A stretch of 64,000 nucleotides of DNA from Rhexocercosporidium sp. MPI-PUGE-AT-0058 (Eukaryota > Ascomycota > Leotiomycetes > Helotiales), in contig JAGTJL010000021.1 of the NCBI GenBank assembly GCA_020746875.1, forward strand, positions 372,001 to 436,000, in the 5' to 3' direction. Position 1 is the stretch's first letter, and every line of letters starts with the position of its first letter. The notes below the pieces were generated by a model. That model was not told the origin of the DNA. It saw nothing but the letters and a program-made list of their open reading frames with translations, and did no database searches. The translations under genes and the position numbers were made by a program. Positions 34,985 through 44,500 of this stretch are shown piece by piece.

Positions 34985-35448
34985 AGTTTAAAGAATTACG
35001 ACAGCTTCTAAACAGCGGTGTAAAATGCCTCTGTAGAGCTACGTCGGCGTATGCATGCGACTGGGAAGCTTTTTACAGCTTACGGGGCTCATAACTGTCG
35101 TACAGAATCAGAGGCCAAAAGTGAATCCACTCCTGAAAACCTCTTATCTGAGCTTATCTGATCTACCCCTATTTCGGGCTAACTTCGGCTAGCCAGCCCT
35201 TATTTCGTACAACACACCCCCCAGAGGCAGGCGACTCAGGCTGTCTCTGCTCTTCCCTAATTGGCTCGCTAAGTCGTCCTATCGCGGTGCGGCCAAGCTG
35301 CAGTAGCGTAGATGTGGCCTGCAGCTCGCTAACCGGCTTAACGCAGGGGCACACGAACGTGTTGTAAAAGTAGAAAAATCGATTGGCGACAGAATTAGAA
35401 GCTGACCTCTACCAGTGAACTAGTAGGGCCATTTCCGGGGCTCATAAC
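34985..35448 (-). promoter_or_regulatory. 5' leader of Copia C2 with duplicated primer-site/LTR-like junctions
   Basis: About 460 bp of normal composition between the 5' LTR and the decayed gag. A second copy of the primer-site word GGGGCTCATAAC occurs at 35084-35095 and is followed by TGTCGTACAG, resembling the LTR start. Another LTR-like start, TTTCGTACAACACACC, lies near 35207. This suggests remnants of a tandem or nested LTR in the leader. No coding region is evident. Confidence 0.45.
35437..35448 (-). promoter_or_regulatory. Primer-binding site of Copia C2 (half-tRNA iMet type)
   Basis: The plus strand is GGGGCTCATAAC immediately abutting the 5' LTR, i.e. GTTATGAGCCCC in element sense. 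It is complementary to the anticodon arm of initiator tRNA-Met, not to a tRNA 3' end. Copia of Drosophila and Ty5 of yeast prime in this way with a cleaved initiator tRNA. Confidence 0.75.
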
Positions 35449-35644
35449 TATCGTGCAACATACCTTGAGGCTCCACAGAGGCGAATATCAGTTCAATTGA
35501 AGGCTGCGCAGTCGCGTATATATCTGTTGTTGTATTATTACATATGGCGCATTTAAGCTCCCTGAATAAGGGAGCTTACTGGCGCCATGGTTTTGGTAGT
35601 CTTGATTGGGCTCGCTTAGCCAACCAACCATAACCTGCACGACA
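35449..35644 (-). repeat. 5' LTR of Copia C2
   Basis: 196 bp, nearly free of RIP. It keeps the TGCACGACA end, giving the reference for the RIPped partner at 27843-28038. Confidence 0.88.
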
Positions 35645-35966
35645 TTTTATATTAAAAGTAAGTAATTTCCTTTTAGACTTCTTATGCTTTTCGTTATATT
35701 ATAAGAAACTATTAAGGTGTCGTATTTAATTCTACTTTAAAAGCTAAAAGATCTTTAAATAAATAAGTTTATATTAGTTCGAGTACTTATCGGTTTCGGT
35801 CTTTATAATTAATATAAAAGGCCTTTAAGCTTTTTTACGTACTTTATTTTAGCTTTTCTAATTGCTTTTTACGTCGATTATTAAAATATATAAAAAAGAA
35901 AACACTAAGTATATAATAAAAGAATAATAAAGTAAGTACCGGAAGATAAACGTAAGAAATACTTAT

Positions 35967-36108
35967 TGTAAGGAGCTATCACGTGGGGTGTGCTCACGTG
36001 GTATTCTCTCTATATAGTAGAATAGCTAATCGAGGCTCAGCTTCGGTTATTGTACCTTTTGGTCCGTGCTGGTTCAGTGGTAAAGCTATTCACCTACGGC
36101 TCCTGACA
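35967..36108. repeat. Solo LTR, 142 bp, un-RIPped, in repeat H copy 3
   Basis: It starts TGTAAGGAGC and ends GGCTCCTGACA (imperfect inverted ends) with CTTAT target copies at 35962-35966 and 36109-36113. It contains two CACGTG words, TATATAG, and near the right end TGGTTCAGTGGTA, which resembles a tRNA D-arm/A-box. Ends resemble those of the G element LTR. It is younger than the RIP of its host repeat. Confidence 0.75.
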
Positions 36109-36318
36109 CTTATTTAACGAATATTAAAGATATTATATATTTAAGGAATATAATTTATTAAAAAAGAAAAGAAGTATAATTTAAATAAGAAAAAAAAGTT
36201 ATAATAATAAAAATCGTTATTAGCGTTAAAGGATATTGCCTTAGAAGCTATCTTAAATACAATAAGAGGCAGCTCAATCACGTGACAAATGAACCTCTGA
36301 GGTCAACCGCACTATAGT

Positions 36319-37740
36319 ACTATAAGTCTTTTACGATTTAAGGCTCTTTATAAGGTATTATGGCTAACGACGGATAAGCTAAATCACGAGTTTAAGTCTG
36401 TATTTAATAAGATTTATTATATAAATTTAAATAAGCTTTCGTTTACTAACTTACTTAAATAGAACCCTTATGACTCATATTCATACGGTCTCTTGTTAGC
36501 TTTAAATTCTAAAAAGAAACGTTGCAATAAACGAGGCAATATTACGATTTCAAGGTAAATCTTATAATATTATTATTATTCCGGGAAAGCTTATTCCGGA
36601 AAGCTACAAGATATAAGTTCTTGCTCAGCAAGGTTACTTTTTGAATTAGGTATTCTATCGCAAAGGACTATTAAAAACCTTACAGAAAAAGGAGGACTTA
36701 AAGGCCCTTAAAAGGTTATGTAATTAAAAGCTTTTAACGATAATAATTCCTCTGCTATCGTCGCTTACTTAATAGAATCTCTTCTAAATTAAGGCAAAAG
36801 CTTTCTTGTCTACTTAAATAACTTTTTTATAAACGTTAAGTTATTAAAGTATAGTAAAGAGCGAGGGTAAGGAGCTATAGGCACGTATATAATAAAATCC
36901 GGTATTTTGAAGCGATTCTATGATATAAAGAAGGAAGACGCTAAAAAATACGTAATATTATAAGGAATATTATATACTAAGTTAACAAACAACGAATTAA
37001 TTAATATATTTACTTAAAAAGACAATACTTTAGTATTATTTATATCGACTGCCGATAATAGTAAAAAAGAAATAAAAGTACTTAGAAAACGGCCGTTAGA
37101 GATTTTTTCTTTCGCTAAAACCGCCAAAGCTCTATTCAAAGGTTAAGTAAGAGCTTAGCTAAGTATTCCGTCCTTTAATTATAAATATAACTATAACATA
37201 AATATCGTAAATAAAAGAAATTAGCTCAAAAAGCAGAATACCGTCTCCCGAAAAGTCAAGCTTAACGACTATTATTCGCTTTTAGATTAAGCTATTAATA
37301 CGACTCTTATAAACGCTTATAAGCTTTCCCTCCACTTAAATATACTTAATAAAGAGAAATAGACTGATTCAGAAGAGTTTCGTACAGAAGTTCTACATGA
37401 ATATTTACGCTATAAGCGGGAAGTATATATAAAGCGTAAACGATTAAATAGCGAATCTGTCTTACCTTTAATAGAAGTTCTTAAAAAAAAAAAGAATATA
37501 TATTAGAAAGAAGAAAATACCCTTAAAACTACGTAATATACAAAACTGAGAGCATTTCCCGACGAATTAAAAGAAATTTTTTAAAAGAGCTTTTTGTTAA
37601 CGTACCGCTAAATCTAAAAAGACCCGAATATAAGAAAAGCATACGATTTAGCTATAAAATATATAATATTCCCCTTTATAAAAACAGCACTTGCTTTACC
37701 CGGTATTATAGTTAATAATAAAGATATTATAGTTACAGTC
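36319..37740 (+). pseudogene. piggyBac-like transposase, central and C-terminal part, RIP-decayed
   Basis: The plus strand reads a piggyBac-type transposase with RIP stops. ISSCSARLLFELGILSQRTI is followed by AIVAYLIESLL, then FLVYLNNFFINVKLLKYSKE, where LNN stands for the catalytic LDN. Next come GAIGTYIIKSGILKRFYDIK, LVLFISTADNSKKEIKVLRK and RPLEI. The segment IPSFNYKYNYNINIVNKRNQ matches the YN-x-x-M-x-x-VD-x-x-x-Q-L region of the family (Met read as Ile), followed by LINAYKLSLHLN. The first ~100-150 residues are missing or unreadable at the junction with repeat H. A frame can be followed weakly to about 37740. It is a distinct copy from the one at 14623-15851, which lacks exactly the C-terminal part present here. 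Confidence 0.75.
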
Positions 37741-38337
37741 TGAACCCCCGCCTATTTTAGGTATACCAAGGCGCTAAAAGTCGTACGCGAACCGCCGCCA
37801 AATCGGATAGGCCATTTTCTGCACCGCTCGAGACACCGTTTTACTCTACAAGTATGTTCGACACCAAAATCGGCCACAATATCCTTCTGGCCACTTCTGC
37901 ATACTAAAATACTCCGAAGTAGCTTTCTTAACCTACTGTACAGTACAGCCGCTTGCGAAATCGGCTTCGTCCTATTCCGCGAGAAAAAAATCCGAGCACA
38001 GACCATGTCAGCAGCCATTTTTGACGCTGACAGCGTGGCTCATTATTGTCGATGGTATTTTCAGGCTAATTCCAACGTCATTTACGGAAACAATACGATC
38101 ACGAGCTCAAGATAGTTAGTCATGGCAAAGGTACTTGTTCCTGTAAATAGCAGTTTCCTTAGAAAATTCGTCCGTCCGTCCCTAAGACTCCGAAATAAGC
38201 TATATAGCTATTACGACTATATCCAATCAACAGAACGCCAACAACTTGATTTGAGTAAGAATCACTTAGGCGTCAAGGTCCCTGTAGTTTCCCTTATCCC
38301 ATGATCCGTCTCCCCGCTCCCTTTTTATGCTTTTGCT
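37741..38337. other. Transition from TE block to normal DNA, no gene seen
   Basis: GC content returns to normal near 37750. Short open frames on both strands (for example minus 38018-37752) show no recognisable features. This stretch is immediately downstream of the HET gene. Confidence 0.5.
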
Positions 38338-40113
38338 CTATTTGGCCCTTTTCTGAGGACTTTCTAGTGTCGCGTCTGAATTTCTCCGTTTTACACCCGA
38401 AAACGAAATATCCAAGATGAACATGTCCTCATCAAATACCATTTCCTTTTTAACTCGAATAGTCATAAGTTGGTCTTCGAAAGGCAACGTCTTCTGGGCT
38501 TCAGCGAGCTGAGACCCTTGTTCACAGGGGAAAACTTCAACCAGAATCTGGTCAAGAACGATCTGCCGCAGAACTTTCCATGTCGCCTCTTTTGTATAAT
38601 CCATCACTGACTTAATGTGAACATCCATTCCAATTTTCCCTCCTTGATCCGAGAGAGATGTAAATGTTAATATTACCACGAAAGCGGGTCCGTCCTTCTT
38701 GGAGAAATATAATGCAGCCCGTGAGCCACGCCAAACCTTTGCCCAAGTCATTGACATACTCTTGTAGTTCCAGATATAGGAAGCGTTATCGAGGTGCGAA
38801 GTTTTAATTGGATACTCGCAGTACCGAGCTTTATGAAATCTAATACCTAGCTCCTGGCCGTAATTACGCAGCCAACAGCGATGGAAAGCGTTCAAATCCT
38901 CGGATAAGAATAGAGGCCTAGCTGTCAGGAAGTAGACGTTGTGACTTTCTAAAAGAGCCGCTTGCGAATATTTAACTTCAATGAAGGCTTGATTGGGAGA
39001 ACGGTAGAAGTCATCTTCCAAGCTAGAAACTTTCAATGCAGACATTTGAGCGACGGGTATCGCTATGGCGGTACCAAGGTTACTCGTGTAACCGCATTGG
39101 AGTATTGCGAAGTGAGTGTGATGCCCTTTCGGCAGTTTGTGTTCAAGGAGACGCAGACGAATCCGTAGCCCCCTATTCGTTATCGCGTACGGCTCCGTCT
39201 TCATGGTGTGAGGTGTAATGTCCGCGGACGTACTGAAAGCCACTGGATGTGGTGCAAGTAACCCCACGCCTAGAAGTGGCCCATCATTTGTCATAATATG
39301 AGTTCCAAAGACGGTATTGGGAAAGTCGTGGTTCCATGCAAACAGGCTGTGATCGTAATACGATTGCATGATCACCTCTTGTAGTCGGATGAATGCCCGT
39401 TCACCTTCTCCGTAGAGAAGTGGCATATTGACATCGAAAATGCCCATAAGGCAGTATGCAATATCCTCAGTCTTGGTTGTTTCTCTTCTGGAGGCCCAAG
39501 ACATTCTTCGCGCGATGCTCTTAGTGTATAGTAAACCATGATCATGTAGCACGTCAACGTCAATGCCGGTGATCTTGGATATCTCTTTCTCGAGCTGTCT
39601 TTTCTCCCCTATTTCGTTCCACGAGGAGTCATAAAAGTATACGGTTTTTGGAGCGATGAGTTCTTGAAGAGTCCAGCCTCTCGTGAACCAACGGGATCCG
39701 GGAAGAAACGACAGGGCTGGAAGTGGAGAACCAGGAGGAGTTACAGCCTCATAATTAGACTCGATCTCAATAACCTTCCATCCAGGTTCCTTAGAGACAT
39801 CTTCAAGATATGCAAAGCAGACCTTAGACTTTCGATACCAACGAAACATCGAATTGATCGCTTCCGAGAGTTCTGCCGATGAAGTTTTGTCGATGCAACA
39901 AGTGTCGATCCAGACATAGTCACAGCTGTGCTTTTCCGCTTGGATAGTCGATCCGAGAATCTTGTTCCAGCCTTTCTTCTTTCTGCCTGAGTCGGCTGCA
40001 AGGTCCTGGAAAGTAACCTCTTCGTCGCCCCATGTATGCGATAGGGCGGCATACTCTGGGGCATCAGAATAGAATGTCTCTACTTGAAACGTCTTGATGT
40101 TGAGCAATCGCAT
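38338..40113 (-). CDS. HET-domain protein (heterokaryon/vegetative incompatibility type)
   Basis: A single-exon gene of 591 residues. The N-terminal HET domain is complete with its three usual blocks: YAALSHTWGDEEV (residues 21-33), YVWIDTCCIDK (66-76) and RWFTRGWTLQELIAP (141-155). After it comes the conserved linker RRMSWASRRETTKTEDIAYC and LMGIFDVNMPLLYGEGERAF (192-231). The remaining ~350 residues are a variable C-terminal region with no NACHT or WD repeats. The Met at 40113 is right because family members start with MRLLN-type sequence. HET domains mediate cell death when incompatible strains fuse; some members act in other recognition roles, so the exact partner is unknown. The frame is intact although the gene sits between two RIPped transposon blocks. 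It has no close paralogue in the window. Confidence 0.93.
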   Translation of the reverse strand: MRLLNIKTFQVETFYSDAPEYAALSHTWGDEEVTFQDLAADSGRKKKGWNKILGSTIQAEKHSCDYVWIDTCCIDKTSSAELSEAINSMFRWYRKSKVCFAYLEDVSKEPGWKVIEIESNYEAVTPPGSPLPALSFLPGSRWFTRGWTLQELIAPKTVYFYDSSWNEIGEKRQLEKEISKITGIDVDVLHDHGLLYTKSIARRMSWASRRETTKTEDIAYCLMGIFDVNMPLLYGEGERAFIRLQEVIMQSYYDHSLFAWNHDFPNTVFGTHIMTNDGPLLGVGLLAPHPVAFSTSADITPHTMKTEPYAITNRGLRIRLRLLEHKLPKGHHTHFAILQCGYTSNLGTAIAIPVAQMSALKVSSLEDDFYRSPNQAFIEVKYSQAALLESHNVYFLTARPLFLSEDLNAFHRCWLRNYGQELGIRFHKARYCEYPIKTSHLDNASYIWNYKSMSMTWAKVWRGSRAALYFSKKDGPAFVVILTFTSLSDQGGKIGMDVHIKSVMDYTKEATWKVLRQIVLDQILVEVFPCEQGSQLAEAQKTLPFEDQLMTIRVKKEMVFDEDMFILDISFSGVKRRNSDATLESPQKRAK

Positions 40114-40747
40114 GGCCGTGGTCTACCAGATCCCATATTTGACTAGACAAACTGAATTAAGATAGTCATTGAGCTTCCGAGAGACGAGGCTCAGTAAGCG
40201 CTGACTTACCACAATGGTGCACGTGAAAAAGAGGTATGGCAGGCGACAAGAGCCGATTATGCACTTGCACGCTGCGGTGGAATGTTCGAGAAGTTCGCTC
40301 AGATGCTGCTCCGTGATAAATACTGGATCTTTATTGGCCGCACCAAATTTACCGATCTTATACGTGAAAACGGTATATCGTGCCTCAGCCAATCGCATTA
40401 GTAAGCACGTGGCGTTTGTGCCCCTCTTCTTCCACGGCATAAAACACCAACTGCATCATTCTCGCCTCTAAGGGTATTCAAAAATTTGGGATCTTATTCT
40501 TTCATCATTGTACCTTTTCCTCAGTGCTCCGGATTTCAAAAAGACACCAACAGCCGCGATCAAACCGGGGAAACCCGCAGAAGTGTCGATTGGTAGAGTA
40601 ATGATAACGATCGACAGCAACACTACCTGCACCCCTCTTTTTCTTGCTAAGTGACCAATTAGCGGGGAAAAGTTAAAGAAAGTAATATAGCAATAGCAGT
40701 TTCGTAGAATTACTACAAAAATAGTTCTAATTCCTTAAGTACAAATC
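40114..40747. other. Upstream region of the HET gene, no certain gene
   Basis: Normal composition. A 105-codon frame on the minus strand (40440-40123) ends near a possible donor GTAAGTCAG (about 40209) with an acceptor-like TTAATTCAG about 60 nt on, so a transcribed leader with an intron is conceivable. The frame does not continue into the HET protein because a TAG intervenes. I do not call a gene. Confidence 0.35.
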
Positions 40748-40914
40748 CGTCTCGCCACAGGGTGCGTCTCTGGACGTAGGGAGAGACGTTATCTCTTTTA
40801 TATATTAATAAAATCAGCTAAAACTTAGGAGTTTAAATAATTCTCTATGATTGATTAAGAGTTAAGAGTTTAATAACTATCCCTATGTCCCGTGACGCAC
40901 CCTGTCACGAGACG
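40748..40914. mobile_element. MITE-like hairpin element, 167 bp
   Basis: Imperfect inverted repeats of about 35 bp face each other: CGTCTCGCCACAGGGTGCGT at the left and its counterpart CGTCTCGTGACAGGGTGCGT, read from the right. The AT-rich centre has no coding frame. A target duplication could not be settled (AAT on both sides is possible). Superfamily unknown. Confidence 0.6.
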
Positions 40915-41312
40915 AATCTATAGTTTTGAAATGATAACAAATTTCTTAAGCAAGTTTATACTGTAAGTTGTATACTATTACATTACTTTCTTTAACCAGC
41001 GTAACCAAAAAAAAAAATCATTTAATTAATTATGATTTGATTTGATTTGATTTAATTAATAAATTTTACTTTGATTATGATTTGATTTGATTAATAATTA
41101 TGATCAATTATGGTTAATCTTTGATTATATATAACCTTAAGTTAGTACTTTAAAGCGGAAGTAAATTACCTTACTTTTAATAATTGTAAAATTATGATTT
41201 AATAACTTATATAAAGAAACGATATATATATTTATATAATAACTTAAAACTAATAAAATTAGTTATATTACTTAATTAATTTCAAAATAATCCTCTACTG
41301 CTTCATTATTAT

Positions 41313-41566
41313 TATTACGGCTGGCTAGAGGTTGATACGGTATAAGAAATAGCTTTATATTTAAACCTAAAGCTACGCTTAAAATCAAAAAGAAAAGATA
41401 AAAAAAAAAGAAAGCTCTTTATAAGAAAGAGCTTTAATATAAATATATAAAGAGTCCCCTTAGCCTTTCCCGATTAGGCCTAGCGCTATAGTTGCCATGC
41501 TAAGGTAATACTACAAGCGATGCCGAGCTCATTCGGTTAAAATACGAGGCTTAAGGAGTCGTAATA
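41313..41566 (-). repeat. 3' LTR of Gypsy B2
   Basis: 254 bp, retaining the less mutated start ACGGCTGGCTAGAGG. Matches all other B-family LTRs in the window. Confidence 0.88.
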
Positions 41567-41589
41567 TTACTTTCACCTCCCGAAAAACT

Positions 41590-44500
41590 ACGTTTTCGCA
41601 ATTGCAATTATAATAATATCGTCTTTTAAATCGTTATAATCGTCGATACTAATATTATATGCCTTTAACTATTAAGATAATACTTTTAAAAGTCTTTTAG
41701 CCGCTTTATTATTAAAATAAAAGTTCTTAATTATATAAAGTACGGTTATAGCATTTAAGCACGGATATTATTATAAGTCCTCGTCGACGCTTAATTATTT
41801 AATACGGTAGAATAACTTATTCTTTATAATTTTAAAGCTTAATATAACTTTAATTTCTTATTCGTCTTAGTTTAATAAGAATTAAATTAACGCCGGCGTT
41901 TATTTTATTTATCTTAATAAAGGATTATTAACGTACTTTCGTAGCGAATAAATATAAAATATAAAGTATATAATTTAATCTGCCGGTAGCTTTACTTTTT
42001 AATTCTCTTCTTCTTTTAAAAGTACTTTAATTAAGTTATATTATTTATCGAAGAGTTTTTTTAAAAGATAATCGATATTCTAATTCCGAGTATCGACTAG
42101 CACTAAGTCACTAACGTCCTAATCGACAGCGCGTCGATTACGATTAGCCAGACGTTCCATTCTCTCTTATTAAGTTTTTAATAACGATTATATAATTTCT
42201 ATAACTTCCTTTATACGTAAAACGACTTATAAAGCCTTCTCGCGGTTAAGCTTCTTTATTGCCGTAATAAATAATTCTAGATTTATTAAATCTTAAGAAG
42301 TCCTTAACTTTACGCCGTTAAGTAATTAAAAAGACGTAAAGTTATTAAAAGACTCGTAAAATAAGATAAGTTACGCAATATTTATAATAAGCAAGAAGTC
42401 ACTTTAATTATTTTAATAATAATAATAAAAAAAGCGGAGCCGTTACTTAATATATTAATTTATTACTTTAATCTGGCCGTCGATATTAAAATTATATGCC
42501 GTCGTTAGCTTTACTTTAATACCGAGTATATAATAATATTCTTTTTAAAAGAAGGAAATAAATTACGGACCTTAATCTAAAATAATAGATTCTAATATAC
42601 CGAAATAGCGAATCTAATAAACGAGGAAAAAAGTAATTATATCTTTAGCGATAATTATATTATTATAAAGTATTAAGACCGGTTTCTTAAACAGGCGGTT
42701 AATAATAATTATAGCGAAGTTATAATCGCTTTTATTTAATAATAATTTCGTGAAATCTATCGTAAGATATTAATATAGTCGAATAAGAATAAATAAAGGA
42801 TATAAAAAACTAGGTATTTTATCTCTTTTAGCCTTTTACTTAAAGTAATTATAATTTATTATATAACGGCTTACGTTTATAAAAAGGCTATTTTAATAAT
42901 ATTTATAACTTAATATAACTTTTATCTTTCTAATTCTAGTATAAGTAATTAAAAATTATAAATACATATAATATAATAACGATATACGAAGCTCTAGCGG
43001 TTTTATAAGTACTTTCAAACGGCTTTAAAAAAGAAGCTTATTATTCAATAGCTCGTAATTTAAGTCGTTCTCGCGGGCTCTTTGTCGAAGAGGCTTTAAT
43101 AAAAAAAACTCTTTATTAATTATAAGTACTTAATCGATCACGTTATATTTAATAATATCGTATATAATTATAAAATTAAGATCTAGCTCTTCCGCAGTAA
43201 GTGCTTTCGGGTCGATTAGTACGTGATCTTATTCTAGAGCTTACTTTACTTCTTAATTTAGCTTTTAATCTATCTCCCGGTTTGCCTTTTAGTTTATTTC
43301 TTAATTTACTTTTACAAAAGCTAAAAAAGTAATTAAAATAATAATTATACAATTACTTCGTATATATTACCTTATGATTTCTAATTAAGTATTTTACGCC
43401 GTTATTAAACGGAAAGTAATTCCGTAAAAGAAAAGTATATTTAAATACTTTAATTAAGCGGCTTCGACTAAAAGACGTTTTTTTTTTTAAAAATATTTTA
43501 TTTATTAATTTAATTATTTATTTAAAAAACCACGCTTAATATATTTCTCGATTAAATAATCGCAATAATTTAAAAAAATTAACGGCTATTAACTAAAAGT
43601 CAGCGGTAACTAAAAGGTCGACTTTATCGTCCGTAATAAGTTATTAATTACGAATAGCTCGCTTATAAGCTTTTATTACCGTAAGATCTTAATTTTTTTA
43701 AAAGAAAATATTAATAAAAGTATTAATAATCTCGGTATAATATATAATCGTAAAATAAAATTCCGCGAAAAACTCGGCTTAACGTGCTTATTTAATCGTA
43801 AGATTCTTAATAATTATAAAGTATTTTAAAGCTCGGTAATCCGTATATATATATACGTTCTTTTAAACACTTAATAATTTTAAGTAATATTATTTAAATA
43901 ATTAAAAGATTATTAATATTTTTTTATTATAAATTAAATAATTAAGCTCGGGATTTATTATAATCTTAAAAAAGTAACTTATAAAATAAAAAATGCCGTC
44001 TTCTTAAAGTTAAAATAATACGCTAGTAACGATTCCGTCAAAAGAATCGGTTTTTAGCTGCGTTTATTTTATTAAATTATAATAATAAAGAATTAATATA
44101 AATTAAAAGGCTTCTCGAAGAGTTTCTTACGCGTTTTTATAAGCGTTATTAAAATTAAAAAGCACGTTCTTCTTAATAAGTATTATAAGAAATTGAGCAA
44201 TGCGATTATAATCTTTAATAAACCGGCGGTAGAAATTGCAGAACTTAAAATAATTTTATACGTTACGTATATTGCCGGCGTATTTTTAGTTTTTAATTAT
44301 ACTAATCTTTTTCGAGTCTACTTTTATATTATTAACGTTAATAATAAAACTTAAGAACTTTGTTTTTTATACGCTAAACTCGGACTTCTTAATATCGACT
44401 TATAATCCGTACGCTTATAATATTATTATTACTTCTTTAATATAAATCTCGTACTCTTCGAAGGTTAATAAATATATAAAGATATCGTTTATATAAATCG

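Larger units (their letters stand above)
27843..35644 (-). mobile_element. Copia LTR retrotransposon C2, RIP-decayed
   Basis: 7802 bp with 196-bp LTRs (27843-28038 and 35449-35644) and TTTTA target copies at 27838-27842 and 35645-35649. LTR termini form an inverted pair, TGTCGTGCA (now TATCGTGCA) and TGCACGACA. The minus strand encodes a GAG-pre-integrase motif WHLRAGHLGKIALKAL at about 32850-32930 and RT with QYDIINAFINTK near 30570 and IVFIAFYVNDI near 30318-30350. The Copia frame is broken by RIP stops. An antisense spliced ORF occupies 28427-29090. The 5' LTR and leader (34985-35644) are almost free of RIP while the 3' LTR is lightly RIPped. Confidence 0.88.
20536..36318 (+). repeat. Repeat family H, copy 3, split into four pieces by three insertions
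   Basis: The pieces 20536-20708, 27437-27842, 35650-35961 and 36114-36318 join to a continuous match with copy 1 (13445-14618), missing only about 100 bp at its left end. The breaks are three LTR insertions with 5-bp target duplications: B1 (TAAGC), C2 (TTTTA) and a solo LTR (CTTAT). Clean removal of each insertion with one target copy restores collinearity, which verifies the boundaries. The right end again runs into a piggyBac-like sequence, as in copy 1. Confidence 0.85.

Noticed and set aside
35967..36108. A complete tRNA gene
   Set aside because: Only a D-arm-like word is present; no T-arm/B-box, and the segment has LTR-type ends with a target duplication.
37752..38018. 88-codon minus-strand frame next to the HET gene
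   Set aside because: No domain, no splice extension, and it lies at the transition from decayed transposon to normal DNA.
40123..40440. 105-codon minus-strand frame as an upstream exon of the HET gene
   Set aside because: A plausible intron exists, but the frame after it meets a TAG before the HET ATG, so it cannot be part of that protein.
40997..41120. CRISPR-like or satellite array from the TGATT repeats
   Set aside because: Units are only 5 bp, without spacers, and they form part of a transposon's subterminal region.
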